DNA of 64,000 bases from Emiliania huxleyi CCMP1516 (lineage: Eukaryota > Haptophyta > Isochrysidales > Noelaerhabdaceae): NCBI RefSeq assembly GCF_000372725.1, contig NW_005197722.1, positions 281,965-345,964 of the forward strand. Direction: 5' to 3'. The stretch's first letter is position 1; each line of letters begins with the position of its first letter. The notes beneath the pieces are model-generated. The model was given only the letters and a program-made list of their open reading frames with translations. It did not search any database and was not told the origin of the DNA. Below, in pieces: positions 1-11,154 of this stretch. A program made the position numbers and the translations under genes.

Positions 1-2
1 CC

Positions 3-2847
3 GTCGTCACCAAGGGTCTCAAGCCGGGCAAAGGGGCCGCCCTCCCTGCAGTGGACACGAAGCGCGTGCGGACCAAGTTCGGGCTCTCGCCCGAAGACAA
101 GCTGATGGGGGTTTACCGCTGCTCGGTCAAGCGCGAGGTCAACGCACAGGTCAAGGACCAAAACGCGCACTTCGGCATCGTCTACATATTCGAGTCGAGC
201 CTCTGCTTCGACTTGCAAATGTTCGCTTTCAAGAAGAAGCTCGTCATCGACAATGCCGATGTCATTGGGCTGCTGCGCTCCGATCCGAACACCGGCGGCG
301 AGAGTAACACCGTCGAGGTCCAGTCTAAGGGCCAGTCGATCGAGCTGCACATCAACGACGACTTCGAAGAGGCGTGCCTCCTAATCGAGGTGCGCGCCTG
401 CGCCGGGGGGAGTAGAGGCCGCCCCCTGGGCTCCACCGCCCCTCGCCGTGACGCAGGCGTGCCGGCTCAAGGCAAAGACCAAGCAGCTCGGCAAGTCCAG
501 CTCCGCTCTCGGCGAGCAAACGACGGCGGACGACGAAGGGCACGTCTCCCTAGAGCAGTTCAACTCCGTGATCGAGCCGATGATTCACAGCCACTCGGAC
601 GCGGGCGAGAACAAGAGCGTGCTGGAGGAGCTAGACATGCACGAGGACGATTGGGGCCTCTTCCTGTCTGCAGCGGCGACTCGCACGTACGCCAAGGGCC
701 AGTACGTTGTGCAAGAGGGCGAGCCGTCGGCGGCTCTCTACCAGATAGTGAGCGGCGCGCTGCGCGTCGAGCTCAAGCTCAACGAGCAGGCGCCTGCCGC
801 TCGCACACCGCACCGCAACCCCTTCCGCATTCCCACGTGCCCTTGCCGCCCCGCCACCATCGGCCCCATCACCCGTGCAAGCCTACCACCCCTCCGGTCG
901 AACTGCCGGAATAGGCCCAGGCGGTCGTCGTCGGCTACCGCGGCGCGGGCGAGATGCTTGGCGAGACCTCGATGCTGAAGGAGGGCCTCGCCACGGCCTC
1001 GGTAGCTGCTGACCAGATTACCACGGTCGTGGAGATGAAGGTGAGCGCGTTGGATGCGCTCTTCAAGGAGCATCCCCGGCTGCCCGCTCGTTTCTTCTGC
1101 TTCCTGGCCACATATCAGGGCGAGCGGCTGTACAAGTTGACGCAGGCATTCGCCGATTCGCAGACGCCTCAGGTGACGATTGCAGCCTCGCTCGCCATCC
1201 CAATCGAGGAGGTGGTCCACATCCCAGCCTTCTGCGGCAAGCTGCGCACCTACTTACTCAAGGCTGAGGAGACCGCTAGCACCAAGGTGAGGGGTCTTGA
1301 CCGCCAGGCCGCACGCCGGCCGAGCTTGCTAAGCAGCCGCCCACCGCCGCAGGACGAACAAGCTCGCGCCCTCGGGCTGCTCACGCTCTTCGAGTTTTAC
1401 GTCGACGTGCAGGACGAGTACGCTGAGCTGCCTGACAAGGCGGCGCTCACCGAGGAGGCGCCGAATTTGCAGGCAAAGTACCTCGTTGAGGGCCCCAAAA
1501 CGTCGCTGGTCATCCCAGGCGCCGAGTTCATCTGCAAGGAGACTTGCGCCGAGGTGGACAGCGCGATCAGCTCGCTCAAGAGCGGCGGCCTTTCCACACG
1601 CAAGGCCCGCCAAATCTTCGCCGGGGCGCAAACAGAGGCGCTCGCTGCGCTAAACGCGGGCTGCTACGACGCCTTCATGGGATCAAAGCACTATCGGTAC
1701 ATCCTCGAGCTCAAAGCGAAGGAGAAGATCGTGCCCGCGCTCGAGGACTTCAAGGTTGTGCGCGTGCTCGGCGAGGGTGGCTTCGGGCAGGTAATTGAAG
1801 TGATCAAGCGCGACTGCGGTGTGCACTACGCGCTCAAGGTGATGCGGAAGGAGATGCTGAAGGAGTGCCTCGGCTCCTCGTGGCGCAAGAAGATCGCGCT
1901 CGAGCAGTCCATCCTCGCGACGCTGCAGCACCCGTTCCTGGTCAACCTCAAGTACGCGTTCCAGAACCCGGAGTTCCTGCTCCTCGTGATGGACCTCGTG
2001 CCGCAGGGCGACCTCTCCGAGTTTGTGCTCACCAAGCGCCGGCTGACACCGCCGCAGGTCAAGTGGGCCATAATGGAGACGGTCGAGGTGATGGGCTACA
2101 TCCACGGTCAGTCCATTCTCTACCGCGACCTCAAGCCCGAGAATCTGCTGGTGGACGAGCAGGCGAGACTCTCCCAGATCCCCCTTGCCAGACACACCTG
2201 CGAACACCTCCACCTCCCACGGACAGGGCCACGTGCGGCTCATCGACATGGGCCTAGCCGCGAGAGTGACAGAGGCGGCGCCGAAGCGGCGCTCGCGTGT
2301 CGGCACCGACTGCTACATGGCGCCCGAGGTGCGCTGGGCGGCGCGGCGGAGGAAGCCGTATGGCAAGTCGGCCGACTGGTACACGATCGGCGTGCTGACG
2401 TACGAGTTCACGCAGGGGGATCTCCCCTTCTCGGCGCTCGACTCGCCCGCGCCTGTGTATCGTGGTGGCAAGTTTCCCTCGCCAGCGTGCAAGGACTTTT
2501 GCGAGGCTCTCCTCGTGCAGGACGAGGACAAGCGGCTGGGCTCAAGCGAGGACGGGCTCGCTGACGTCAAAGGGCATCCGTACTTTGAGGGCATCGACTG
2601 GGACATTGTCTCCGCGTGCAAGCTCCTCTCCCCCATGAAGGGCGTGAAGGGCGTCCCGAAGCGCAAGAAGGACAAGGAGCTTGCAGCGCAGCGCACCGCG
2701 CAGGACATCAAGGCGGTCGACGACCAGCCAGAGCTCGACCCCGACACGGGATCGCTGCGCGTCATCGACACGTGGGATTTCGTCGCGCCGACGGCGGTCA
2801 CCGAGGAGCACATGGACTCCGTTTACCACGCTGTCTCTGTCATCTGA
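3..2847 (+). CDS. GRAM / cNMP-binding-like / RGS / GRK-type protein kinase (5' end cut by window edge)
   Basis: Five exons can be joined in phase 0: 3-389, 457-789, 921-1286, 1353-2162 and 2227-2847, giving about 838 visible residues; the frame is open to the window edge, so the true start is missing. Exon 1 to early exon 2 reads as a GRAM/PH-like domain (FGLSPEDKLMGVYRCSV onward). Exons 2-3 encode one cyclic-nucleotide-binding-like barrel (GQYVVQEGEPSAALYQIVSG, then GEMLGETSM) in which the usual phosphate-contacting Arg is absent. Exon 4 opens with an RGS-like helical domain (LFEFYVDVQDEYAELP; GCYDAFMGSKHYRYIL), followed by an AGC kinase: GEGGFG loop, YALKVMRK lysine, LYRDLKPEN catalytic loop, LIDMGLA in place of DFG, and GTDCYMAPEV as in GPCR kinases. 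RGS plus kinase is the GRK arrangement; GRAM and the cNMP fold are additions. Introns 790-920 and 2163-2226 begin with GC. Role inferred: a Ser/Thr kinase acting at a membrane in G-protein or cyclic-nucleotide signalling. Confidence 0.85.
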
Positions 2848-4182
2848 GAGCGCCTCTCCCGCTGGAGAGCTGGCACAATAGAGCCTGCACGTTCGCGGTA
2901 CTCGAACGCGGCGCAGGCAATGTAGGTCGCCCTGTCTCCCTCCTTGCCACCCACTGCTTGTAGAAAGCCGGGTTGACCTGAGTCGCCTCTGACGCGGCGT
3001 GGGAGCTGGGAGCGGTGAGAATGCGCGAGCGGGGCCAGGCGAGCGAGAGGGGAGAGGGAACGATTTGCAAAGCTACCTGTGTGAGCTTCTGTTCACCAGT
3101 CTAGCGGGGGAGCGGGGGATAATAGTAGAACAGTGCATCAGTACAGGGACGAGATGGAACGCGGCTTTTCAGTTTAGTGTCCGGCGGGGACGCACTCCCA
3201 TACATCCGACCATGTGGTCACATGCATGTGCATGTCATGCGTGTACGTGTCCCCCCCGCCCGATCTTGCGGTGTGCGTGTGAGCGGGGGAGGCTTAAAAC
3301 CCGTCGTCACTCGTCATCCAGCGGACCTCAAGCTCAACCCCCTCGTCACAACATTCGTGCACAAAGCAGACAACCTCGGTTTCCCATCGGGTTTCTGCTG
3401 CGGTTTCCCATGGCGGTTTCCCGTAGCCGAAAACCCAGGGGTCGGTCGGTTTCTATTCCCATTACGGGTGTGGACCCTGAGTTGACCAGGGGTTGTGCGC
3501 CGGGCCCTCCTGCTCGGCTCCAGCGAGTAGACAAGTGTTGTCATCAACAGAGTAGAAGGATCTGACCTCGGGGCCGATGTGACCAAGCGCCGGTAGCGTG
3601 CTTTTACCTCACACCCACGGTCTCACAGTGTGCCGGCAGTCGCCGAGCAGTGTCGCTCACACAAGCCGCAGCACAAGTGACTGAGGGCCAGTGAGGGCGA
3701 GCCCATCGCTGTGACAGCTGTGGCAGCCGCACAGTAGGCTGTGTCAACTGTGCAGAGTGTGTGAGCAGCAGAGGAGCTGCTCTCCAGGCTTCTGTCGCAA
3801 AGAGCTGCATGCCACCGAAAGCGCTGTCGAGGTTCGCCGAGCGCGGCGAAATCGGGGGACACCGTCACCGAAAGCGCGTAGTGGTATTCACTCCGGACAA
3901 AGACGGCCACACGCACACGAGCTGCGGTCGTGTGGCCGTCTTAGTGGCGAGGCACGGGACCGTCTGTGGCGAGGTGGGTCGCGTCCCTCGATTTCCTCTT
4001 CTCACGCTCCCTCTATAAACGCAATGCTATTTCACTTCAGAGGTAGCTAACAACAACAAGACATAGGGGTTGACGTACGAAACATCCCGCTCCGGTCTGC
4101 TCTCTCAGACGGTCTCTACCACGCGCCACGACAGTCGGTTGCTCCTTGCGGCGCGTGAGCAGAGGGCGAGCCTGGTGGCTTT
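2848..4182. other. intergenic stretch without recognisable gene
   Basis: No protein-like frame and no recognised RNA is visible. The stretch separates the convergent kinase and sugar-kinase-like genes, so it should hold both 3' UTRs. Its only clear structure is the stem-loop at 3900-3942. Confidence 0.5.
3900..3942 (+). repeat. perfect 14-bp stem-loop
   Basis: The arms 3900-3913 and 3929-3942 are perfect reverse complements (AAGACGGCCACACG) around a 15-nt loop. It could be a structured 3' UTR element, a small RNA hairpin or a transposon relic; nothing seen decides among these. Confidence 0.6.
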
Positions 4183-5915
4183 TCACGTGGAGGCGCTGCC
4201 GTCGCCGCTCGATCCAGCGGTACGGCGACGCGCTGCGGCGATCGCGCAACGAGGCTGCTGCGGCTCGACGGGGCTGGCCATGTCCGCCACAAAATCGGCC
4301 GAGACCTCCTTCTCCGAGCGGCCGTCCTTGGGCACGTACATGTAGATCTCGCCGCCACGGGTCCACCCCCTCGCCAGCGGATCCTGCCCCGGCGCCGACA
4401 CCTGCAGGGCGCGGTGGGCAGATGGTCGGGCGGCCAGTGGCGGGACGCAGGGGGGGCTGCCCTTGCGGCCGCCTGCTTGAGCTTGAAATGCGACGAATAG
4501 AGGAGTCCCCGAAGGGCCACCTGCTGCTGCGTCGCGTCATCCTGCGCCACCCGCACGGGCACGCGCTGCCACAGCTCCTCCTCGCTCTCCGCCGAGGTGC
4601 CTCCCATCCCGGCGCCGCGAAGCCGGCTGCGCGGGTTCGGGTTGCGGCTCTCAGGCACGACGTACTTGGCCGCCGTGACGAGGCCCCGCGCCGCCGTCGC
4701 GTTGCCGCCCAGCACGTGCACCTCCTCCGGCGGCCCGTACACGGAGTGGAAGCGCTCCTATGCGGCACGTCGGTCGTGTCATCTTCGCCGCCCCTGCAGT
4801 GCGCGCCGCGCGGAGGCGCGATCTGCGCCGCGAGCGCGTCGACGGCACGCTGCAGCCGCGCCGCCCACACCTTCGCGGCCGCCTATTTGGTGGGGGCAGG
4901 AGCTCAACCCTCGGGGGGCGCCTCTCCCCTCCCTCGCCGCCGCGCGCCTCCGCCGACAGGGAGGGCTGCGTGTGCGGCGGCAGCTCCGCGCACGCGCCGT
5001 GGAGCCTCTCCCAGGTGAGCACGTCGAGCGCGAAGCGGATGCGCGCCTGGTGGTGGGGTATCTTGTGCGAGTCCTTCGGCTTGACGCGCAGCCCCTCCTT
5101 GGTGACCCGCAGCCCGCCTACGCGACACGTCGTGGAGCGTGTCGAGGACACGGCCCGGAGCGCCGCCCGCCCGTCCTCTTCCTCTGCGGCCCGCCGCAGT
5201 AGCCGTGCGGATCGTCGAGGCGGATCTTGGTGAACCAGACCCACGACTGCCAGATGGCAACCTCGACGAAGCGCCCCTTGCCCGACGGGTCGCGGAACAG
5301 CGTCGCCACCGCCGGAGCCGTCCCCAGGATGAGCACGAGAGCGCTGCGCAGCTGCCGGTTCTCGCAGGCGACGCCGAGCGCTGCGGCGAGCCCGTCGGGC
5401 ACGGCGGACACCTTGGCGCGGGGGCAGACCTCGCGGAAGGCGAGCTTGAAGTCGAAGCCGCGGAAGCGCGGCGACATCGACGGCGTGTTCTTGACCACCG
5501 TGTAGTCGGAGCGGTCCTCTGTGGCCAGGTCGACGGTGCCCGGCACCGCAAAGACGAGCCGGCCGAGCCGCGAGCTGACGACGCCGCACGTCAGCAGGTA
5601 GTCTCGCACGCGCGCTGGCGCGCCCTCGGGGTCGAACTTGTCCTCGCTCTCCAGCGCCGGGTTCTGCCACAGCCTTGCCGTCGGCACAGGCGGCAGCCGG
5701 CGCAACCGCCCCGGGCCGCGGCCGCCGACTGTCATGGCGCACAGCAGCAGCTTGGTGCGCGTGGCGCCAACGTCGATGGCGAGCACGAGCTCCTCCGACT
5801 TGGGTGCGTCCTCCTCCTCCTCTGCAGCGCGGCCCAGCGTGCGCTGCAGCGAGTCGTCCAGCCGCTCCGTGCCGAGCGTCACGGCAGCCTCGCACGCCGC
5901 CTCGGGCAGCCGCAA
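4183..5915 (-). CDS. ASKHA-fold sugar kinase-like protein (ROK/glucokinase-like), multi-exon
   Basis: On the minus strand the first recognised exon (about 5915 to 5205; the frame stays open further upstream without a clear ATG) has a phosphate-1 motif typical of actin/hexokinase-fold kinases (LVLAIDVGATRTKLLLC), an adenosine-type segment (SALVLILGTAPAVATLF) and VPDGLAAALGVACE. Further exons are read at about 5117-4930 (GLRVTKEGLRVKPKD, DVLTWERLHGAC), 4885-4807 (KVWAARLQRAVDALAAQI), 4759-4480 (VYGPPEEVHVLGGNATAARG, like the ROK C-terminal Gly-Gly segment) and 4401-4183 (GGEIYMYVPKDGRSEKEV, then stop). Several acceptors end in TAG. Total is roughly 490-550 residues. Inferred role: phosphorylation of a sugar or sugar derivative; substrate unknown. 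Exact donor sites and the start are uncertain. It converges on the kinase gene to its left. Confidence 0.55.
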
Positions 5916-6282
5916 CGCGGCGAGGAGCAGGCGCGCGCCGAGCCAGCAGCGGCGAAGGAGGCTGCGAAGACGGCGAGCCTGCGAGCCGAGCGCGGCGAGG
6001 ATGGTGAAGGCGTGGCTCAGAGCGGCTGGGTTCTGCTCCCTGCCCCTTTGGGGCGAGCCTCTGGGGGCGCACCTTCGGAAGGGGCCTCACAGACCGACTT
6101 CACAGCTCACAGCTCATCATGGGTGGACGCGGGACAGCTGGCGAGTACAGACCACGCCTGCTATTCACAGCACAAGCCCTCGCCAGGAGGCTTCGGGCAT
6201 GCTAAGCGAATTTACGCACGCCCCCCCGGTGTGAAAAAGTCTTCCTTTGTTGGGAAGGCACGGGCCCTCAGCGGAGCTGGGA

Positions 6283-6343
6283 AGAGGACCGCCGCAAGCG
6301 GTGTGGCGTGGAGCGGTTGTGCATCCCTCCGGCCGGGGGCCCC
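6283..6343 (-). repeat. dispersed repeat family DR1, partial copy a
   Basis: This matches, in reverse orientation, the 3' part of the dispersed element also found at 45618-45822 and 56040-56240 (shared text includes GGCGTGGAGCGGTTG and GGGGGCCCCT). It abuts the TIR element at 6346. Confidence 0.7.
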
Positions 6344-6345
6344 TC

Positions 6346-7238
6346 CTGAGGGAGGGTGTAGAGGATGTAGAGTGTAGAGCGCTGTAGAGCTGTAGAGATG
6401 TAGAGCGCTCTGGAGCGCTGTAGAGCGCTGTAGAGCTGTAGAGCTCTACATCCGCCGCGGGACGAACTGCGTGCGTTGTAGAGCGATGTAGAGGCGCTCT
6501 ACAACGTGAAATCTCTACAACAAACTCTACATCAAAAGCGGCGAACGAGGCACGGTCGCTCTCCGACATGAGGCGCGTTGCACTCGCCAGTGCTGCCCTG
6601 GCCTTCTGTCTGCCCGCCCAATGGGTGGGAGGTGCCTCTGCTGCTGTGGCATGCCTCACGGCTGCGACTGGCCGGCGCCTCGGCGCGTCAGCTCGGCTCG
6701 GCGTAGCGATCGTGGCCAGCGCAACTCGCCTGGACTCAACGCTCAGCCAGGAGCTCCCGCACGCGCTGGCGCGAGTCATGGCGCATGCAACGCGTCTGAA
6801 TGCTCGCCTCGCCTTGCGCAAATGCGAGCCGTCCTCGCCGCCGACAGTCCACCGCCTGCTAAAGAAGCACAGCGACGAATGCGGCACCGGCGACGCATGG
6901 CAGGCTGGTGATGACGCAGTTATGGGGTGTTGTTGTGCCATCAGAGTGACTCTCTGTGTGTCAGGGATAGTCAGGGCCGTCCATCAGAGCTCCAGTAAGC
7001 TCGGAGACACCCCATTAGTGCGACTCGACCTCTTTGAGTCACTGCCTTCCCGGCGGGTTGGCTGTAGAGCCTCTACAACAAACTCTACAACAAAATCGCG
7101 CTCTACATCGCTCTACAACGCACGCAGTTCGTCCCGTGCCCGATGTAGAGCTCTACAGCTCTACAGCGCTCCAGAGCGCTCTACATCTCTACAGCTCTAC
7201 AGCGCTCTACACTCTACATCCTCTACACCCTCCCTCAG
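6346..7238. mobile_element. 893-bp element with long terminal inverted repeats made of GTAGAG hexamers
   Basis: The left arm 6346-6533 and right arm 7060-7238 are inverted copies of each other, largely identical, and composed of GTAGAG/CTCTAC units spaced by short variable bases. Both arms also share an internal unique string (GACGAACTGCGTGCGTTG). The roughly 525-bp centre has open frames but no recognisable protein. This looks like a non-autonomous foldback or TIR transposon; no transposase is visible. Confidence 0.7.
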
Positions 7239-7362
7239 ATCGGGGCCAGCGCCTTCAAATGCGCCCCAACCCTCCACAGCTGCCGCCTCATCCTGCGCTG
7301 CCACCGGTGCGCGCCGGCTTGAGGCTTTCCGGGCACACGCCTGCGGCGCCGCCGCGGCTCCC

Positions 7363-7485
7363 CCACCCTTTTGCGCAGCAACACCTTAAACTTTCAGGCC
7401 CTCCAAATTATTCGGGTCGGAGCGTAGCGGAGTGGGCCCCGAGTTTGAAAAGGGCGACGGCGCTTTGCGTCCTAGCCTCCAACAT
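7363..7485 (+). repeat. dispersed repeat family DR1, copy b (5' part)
   Basis: Shares the family core: GCGCAGCAACACCTTAAAC, a GGTCGGAGCGTAGCGGAGTG segment and CGTCCTAGCCTCCAACA, as at 45.6, 50.4 and 56.0 kb. It lies opposite copy a across the TIR element, with the two partial copies in opposite orientation. Confidence 0.8.
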
Positions 7486-7498
7486 AGCGGGTGGGGAG

Positions 7499-7786
7499 GC
7501 CCTAAAACGGCGGGAGAGCAGCTCGTGCGTGGGGGGGAGCGCTGACATCGACGCCAACGCCATCCGAACCAGCATGGTGGACGCCATCAAGATGGCCGCC
7601 GGCACCGATAGCGGCGCGCAGCGCGTCCTCCACGTCGCGCTCGCGGCGAACGAGGGCAAGCACGTGCCCCACATCCAGAACAAGGCGGCGCTCCTCGGCG
7701 TCTCGCTCTCCGATTTCACCTCCCTGGGCGTCGAGTACCTCGACCTCGCCGACACCAACTTCAACCTCATGGGACCCATTTTGCCA
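7499..7786 (+). CDS. unrecognised coding fragment
   Basis: This frame reads as an ordinary soluble protein (SADIDANAIRTSMVDAIKMA, AALLGVSLSDFTSLGVEYL) with none of the Arg/Ala bias of spurious frames here. It may be one exon: after NLMG the frame becomes low-complexity His/Thr. I do not recognise the family, and I find no convincing partner exon or start. The DR1 repeat joins it directly on the 5' side, so it may be a gene fragment rescued or truncated by repeats. Confidence 0.35.
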
Positions 7787-8545
7787 CCGACGCACACGCC
7801 TACTACGTGCCATACGACAACGGTGCAACCCGCGGCTAGCCGCGAGCGAGCGAGGGGGCACACGCACGCGCCACACACACACACACACACAATCACACAT
7901 CCCGTTCGAGCAGACTTCCGTCGGAGGAGAGCTCGCCGGCAGCCCGGCAGAAGGCGTTCCAGCTGACGTAGCCCTCTTCCCAACGGAGTCAGGCGACGAT
8001 GGCCCCTTGAGTACATCGATGCCGCCCTTGGGCTCGCTTACGCGGCTGCCTAGCCCCAACGTGGTGTGGTAGGGATTGGAGTGGTCTGACCGTTCGTTTT
8101 GGCCGAGGTCCTCCGTAGTCTCGTGAGGCGTCCCTCTCCCCTCGTTTGCAGAGGGATCGTCATCTGGACCCAAAGGTTGGTGTCCAGCAAGTGGTGCTAG
8201 AGGTGAGCCGCGTGCGCGGCTCTGCTGTACTGTTGATCGCGGGTGAGGCTGCAAAGCCATCCTCGATCCGGGTGCCGTCTCAGACGACTGTAGGATTGGT
8301 ATAAGGAACTCGTATCCGAGTGGTTTATAAGGGAATGGTGTCGTACAACACCGGGAATGCTGGGGGGCTCAGCCTCAGCGGGGTGACTGCTCACAAAGTG
8401 TCACAACTCACATGACGACGCCTCGAGAGTCAGGGAACTATTACGTGCCAATATTTGGGCGCCTATTCGGCGCCCAAGGTACTAATATTAATTAGGGGGC
8501 TTGGTGATAAGACGTGCCACTGCACAGGGTGTGGGAATATAGCTT
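7787..8545. other. intergenic stretch, no gene seen
   Basis: Contains a short CA dinucleotide tract near 7868-7890 and a small GGGCGCC...GGCGCCC hairpin near 8457-8477. No convincing coding frame. Confidence 0.5.
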
Positions 8546-9142
8546 AGGGTGCCCACAGGACCCAAAAGAAAATAGCTTTCCGCCTCAAAAAGGGACGCAC
8601 GAGCCAAATCTGATGTTGGAGTGTTCCAATAGGAGCGAGGCCTCTTCCGTTGGGGGACCGAGTGACTAGGAAACGAGGGTTCCCCATTGTGTCCCGCTCC
8701 AGCGCGAGCGTGACACTGCACTTGGCGCCGAGCGCCCGCGGCACAGACCTTGTGCAAGCCGACCCTCGGTGAGTGCACCGGTCCGGACCGATGGCGCTCG
8801 GTGTGGAGCAAGCAAGACCCCCCCCCCCCCCCCCATCGGCGCGCGCCCGAGGTTCAAACGGCCGCCAGGAGCACCAAGAGGACTCCTCATGGCTGTGGTC
8901 AAGTGGGCTTCGACCGGCCTCGGCTGGGGGGGCGGGTTGTCCCGGCTGCGGACGCCTTCTGCAGCCCCCTGGGATGGGGACAGCACCCAAAAACTGCCCC
9001 CGGCGGCATACAGCACTGCCAGCCAGCCTCTTCCTCCTCCTCAAGGGCTGTACTATAGGCCATATTGCGCCGCCTCCTACTGGCAGCCGGGCGGGCGCGC
9101 GCCGCGGGCGCCTCGGCGCGCGCACGGCTCGCAAAATTCGAA

Positions 9143-9190
9143 CGAGTACTGCCGCCCGGCCGCCTCAAGGCTGCCGGACGGCAGTACTCG
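9143..9190. repeat. palindrome with 12-bp stem
   Basis: The arms CGAGTACTGCCG (9143-9154) and CGGCAGTACTCG (9179-9190) are perfect reverse complements, and further complementary GC pairs continue inward. Confidence 0.7.
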
Positions 9191-9448
9191 CCTCGCAAGG
9201 CGCGCACCGGCTGCTCTGGCTGCTGCGCCGGCGGCCGCTGCGCTGGCCGCTGCTGCGCTGGCCGGCGAGCGGTACGACCGCCGGCGGCCGCTGCACCCGC
9301 GCCTTCCCTCGCGGGCGCCGTCGCGCCGCGCGCGCCCAACTCTGATGGTACACGGCACGCGTCGTCACTCAGCCGCGGAGAACAGGCGGTGCTGTGCGTG
9401 AAGCGCGCGCGATCTCGTACTTTTAAGGCTCCGGCCATTCCAAGGGTA

Positions 9449-9538
9449 TACCTTTGAGAATCCCCAGCGTCCCTCCCTCCTAGTCACACTCTCAATATCT
9501 CGACTCTCCAACACGAAGTGCTGCGATCGGGGGTGGCC
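9449..9538 (+). repeat. dispersed repeat family DR3, copy a
   Basis: About 90 bp that recurs in reverse orientation at 57181-57274 with a few differences (shared: CCTTTGAGAATCCCCAGCG, CTCCAACACGAAGTGCTG). Confidence 0.75.
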
Positions 9539-10320
9539 CATTTCTTTTTTTTTTTAGAAAAGAGACGCCGTCTGTCAACCCGTCATGCGGCAGGTGGCTT
9601 GCTTTGGCTCGCTGCCACCGCGGTGGCTCACCAAGGACTTTTCAGCGTGCTGCGTCATCACCGCGCGGCGCGCAAGCCACGCCTCACCCGGGCAAAAGGA
9701 ACGACCGCGCGCCGCCGCCGCCCGCCTCGCCGCACCGCGCCGCCCCGCGCCTCGCCTCGCCTCGCCTTGCAGCAGCGCACGCGCACACGCACCCACGCGC
9801 CCGCGCTCGCTCCGCGAGAGCGAAGCAACCCTCCAAGCGAGTTCCGAACCGGGAGCCAAAAGGTCCCGGCTCGAACCGCGAACCGGTTCGACCACCGCCG
9901 CTGGCGGTTCTTGCAAAGGCATCAAAGGCAGTGCCTGATATAACGTGAAATAGTGCGAGCGCGCGAGATACTCACCCGACCCACCGTGCCCTCGCGACAG
10001 AGATCTCGCGCCGCGCGCGCTCGCACACGCCGCCCGAGAGCACTCCCACCCCCGCCGCCTCGCAAGCTCACAGGTTGATTTGAGGAGAAGCAGCTGGGGG
10101 AGGTCAAAGCGGGAGAAGGCGGCACGGCGGCGGCGGCGCGGCCCCCCCCCATCCCCACGCCTCCGGGTCGTGCGTACCGCCTCCGGGCGCGAGTGTCCCC
10201 CCAGCGTCTGCTCCGGCAGTCGCTCCGGTAATTAGGCCGAGAGTACCAGGGAGGAGGGGAGAAGAGCCCAGGGTGGGGAGAGGAGAAGAGCCCAGGGAGG
10301 GGGGAGGAGAAGAGCCCAAG

Positions 10321-10402
10321 GCGGCCTCCCTCTCCCTCCCCTCCCACCGGGCCTCCCTCTCCCTCTCCTCCCACCGGGCCTCCCTCTCCCCCTCCTCCCG
10401 CC
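10321..10402. repeat. pyrimidine-rich minisatellite
   Basis: About three units of roughly 28 bp with CCTCCCTCTCCCTC...CCACCGGG. Low complexity; no coding role supported. Confidence 0.7.
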
Positions 10403-11154
10403 AAAAGCACCGACAGTCTCGAGGGGCCAGCCGCTGGAAGGGGCAAGCCAGCGGCACGAGGGCTTCAACCACACAGCTACCAAGGGAACGCGACCCACAC
10501 AAAGCACCAAAGTTAGGCATACCCCCCGGCGCAGTGTCCCCCGCTATGTGTCGCCGTTTGTCGGGGCACGCTATCCTGTGCAGTCAGGGCAAGTGGGGGC
10601 GGGGCGGACAGCCCAGGAGCGTGCCCTGGGATCTCTCCGCCCAGTCCGGGGGTGCGTCGAACCTTCCATCACCCTGTCGGAAGCGGCGTGCCGGTGGAGG
10701 CACGTCCGGGTGTTGGAAGTAAAGATATATTACTTTTCTTTTCTTTTTTTGGGTCCTGTGGGCACCCTACTTATAGGGATGTAGGTATGTGGGGGGGGGG
10801 GGGGGGAGAGTGATAATAGGGGTGCTGAGGTGGGACAGGTGGAGGTGATTCTCCGGGTCAGTCTGGAGGTCATTCTCCACAATCTCCTGCGCGACACTTG
10901 GACCTCGTCGCCGTCGCTACCGTCGAGCAAGGCATCGCCTCTGTCAAGTGCGATGACTCGGCTCGCACGGCCGGCGCTCTCCTGGCCGGCGCGCGAGACG
11001 CCTGCGCCGCCCTCGACTACGACCGGACGCGCCCTGCCGCAGCCTCCGCCGTAGCCGAGCGATCGGCCAGCGCCTCTGCCGCCAGTGCCATCGCCGTCGG
11101 CCGTACCGTCGGAGCAGGCGGACATCGCTTCCAGGGAGGGGGGCGCACTTCTAC

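Larger units (their letters stand above)
8546..10768. mobile_element. 2.2-kb TIR-bounded element, no transposase recognised
   Basis: A 22-bp perfect inverted repeat begins at 8546 (AGGGTGCCCACAGGACC...) and ends at 10768 (...GGTCCTGTGGGCACCCT). Inside are a hairpin (9143-9190), a copy of repeat family DR3 (9449-9538) and a pyrimidine minisatellite (10321-10402), but no recognisable protein. Flanking target duplications are not clear. The same end motif (AGGGTGCCCACAGG) occurs alone near 50547, which supports a dispersed family. Confidence 0.5.

Noticed and set aside
1287..1352. Arg-rich insert between the cNMP and RGS regions of the kinase
   Set aside because: It is a 66-nt in-frame GT-AG intron, consistent in length with the other introns of the gene.
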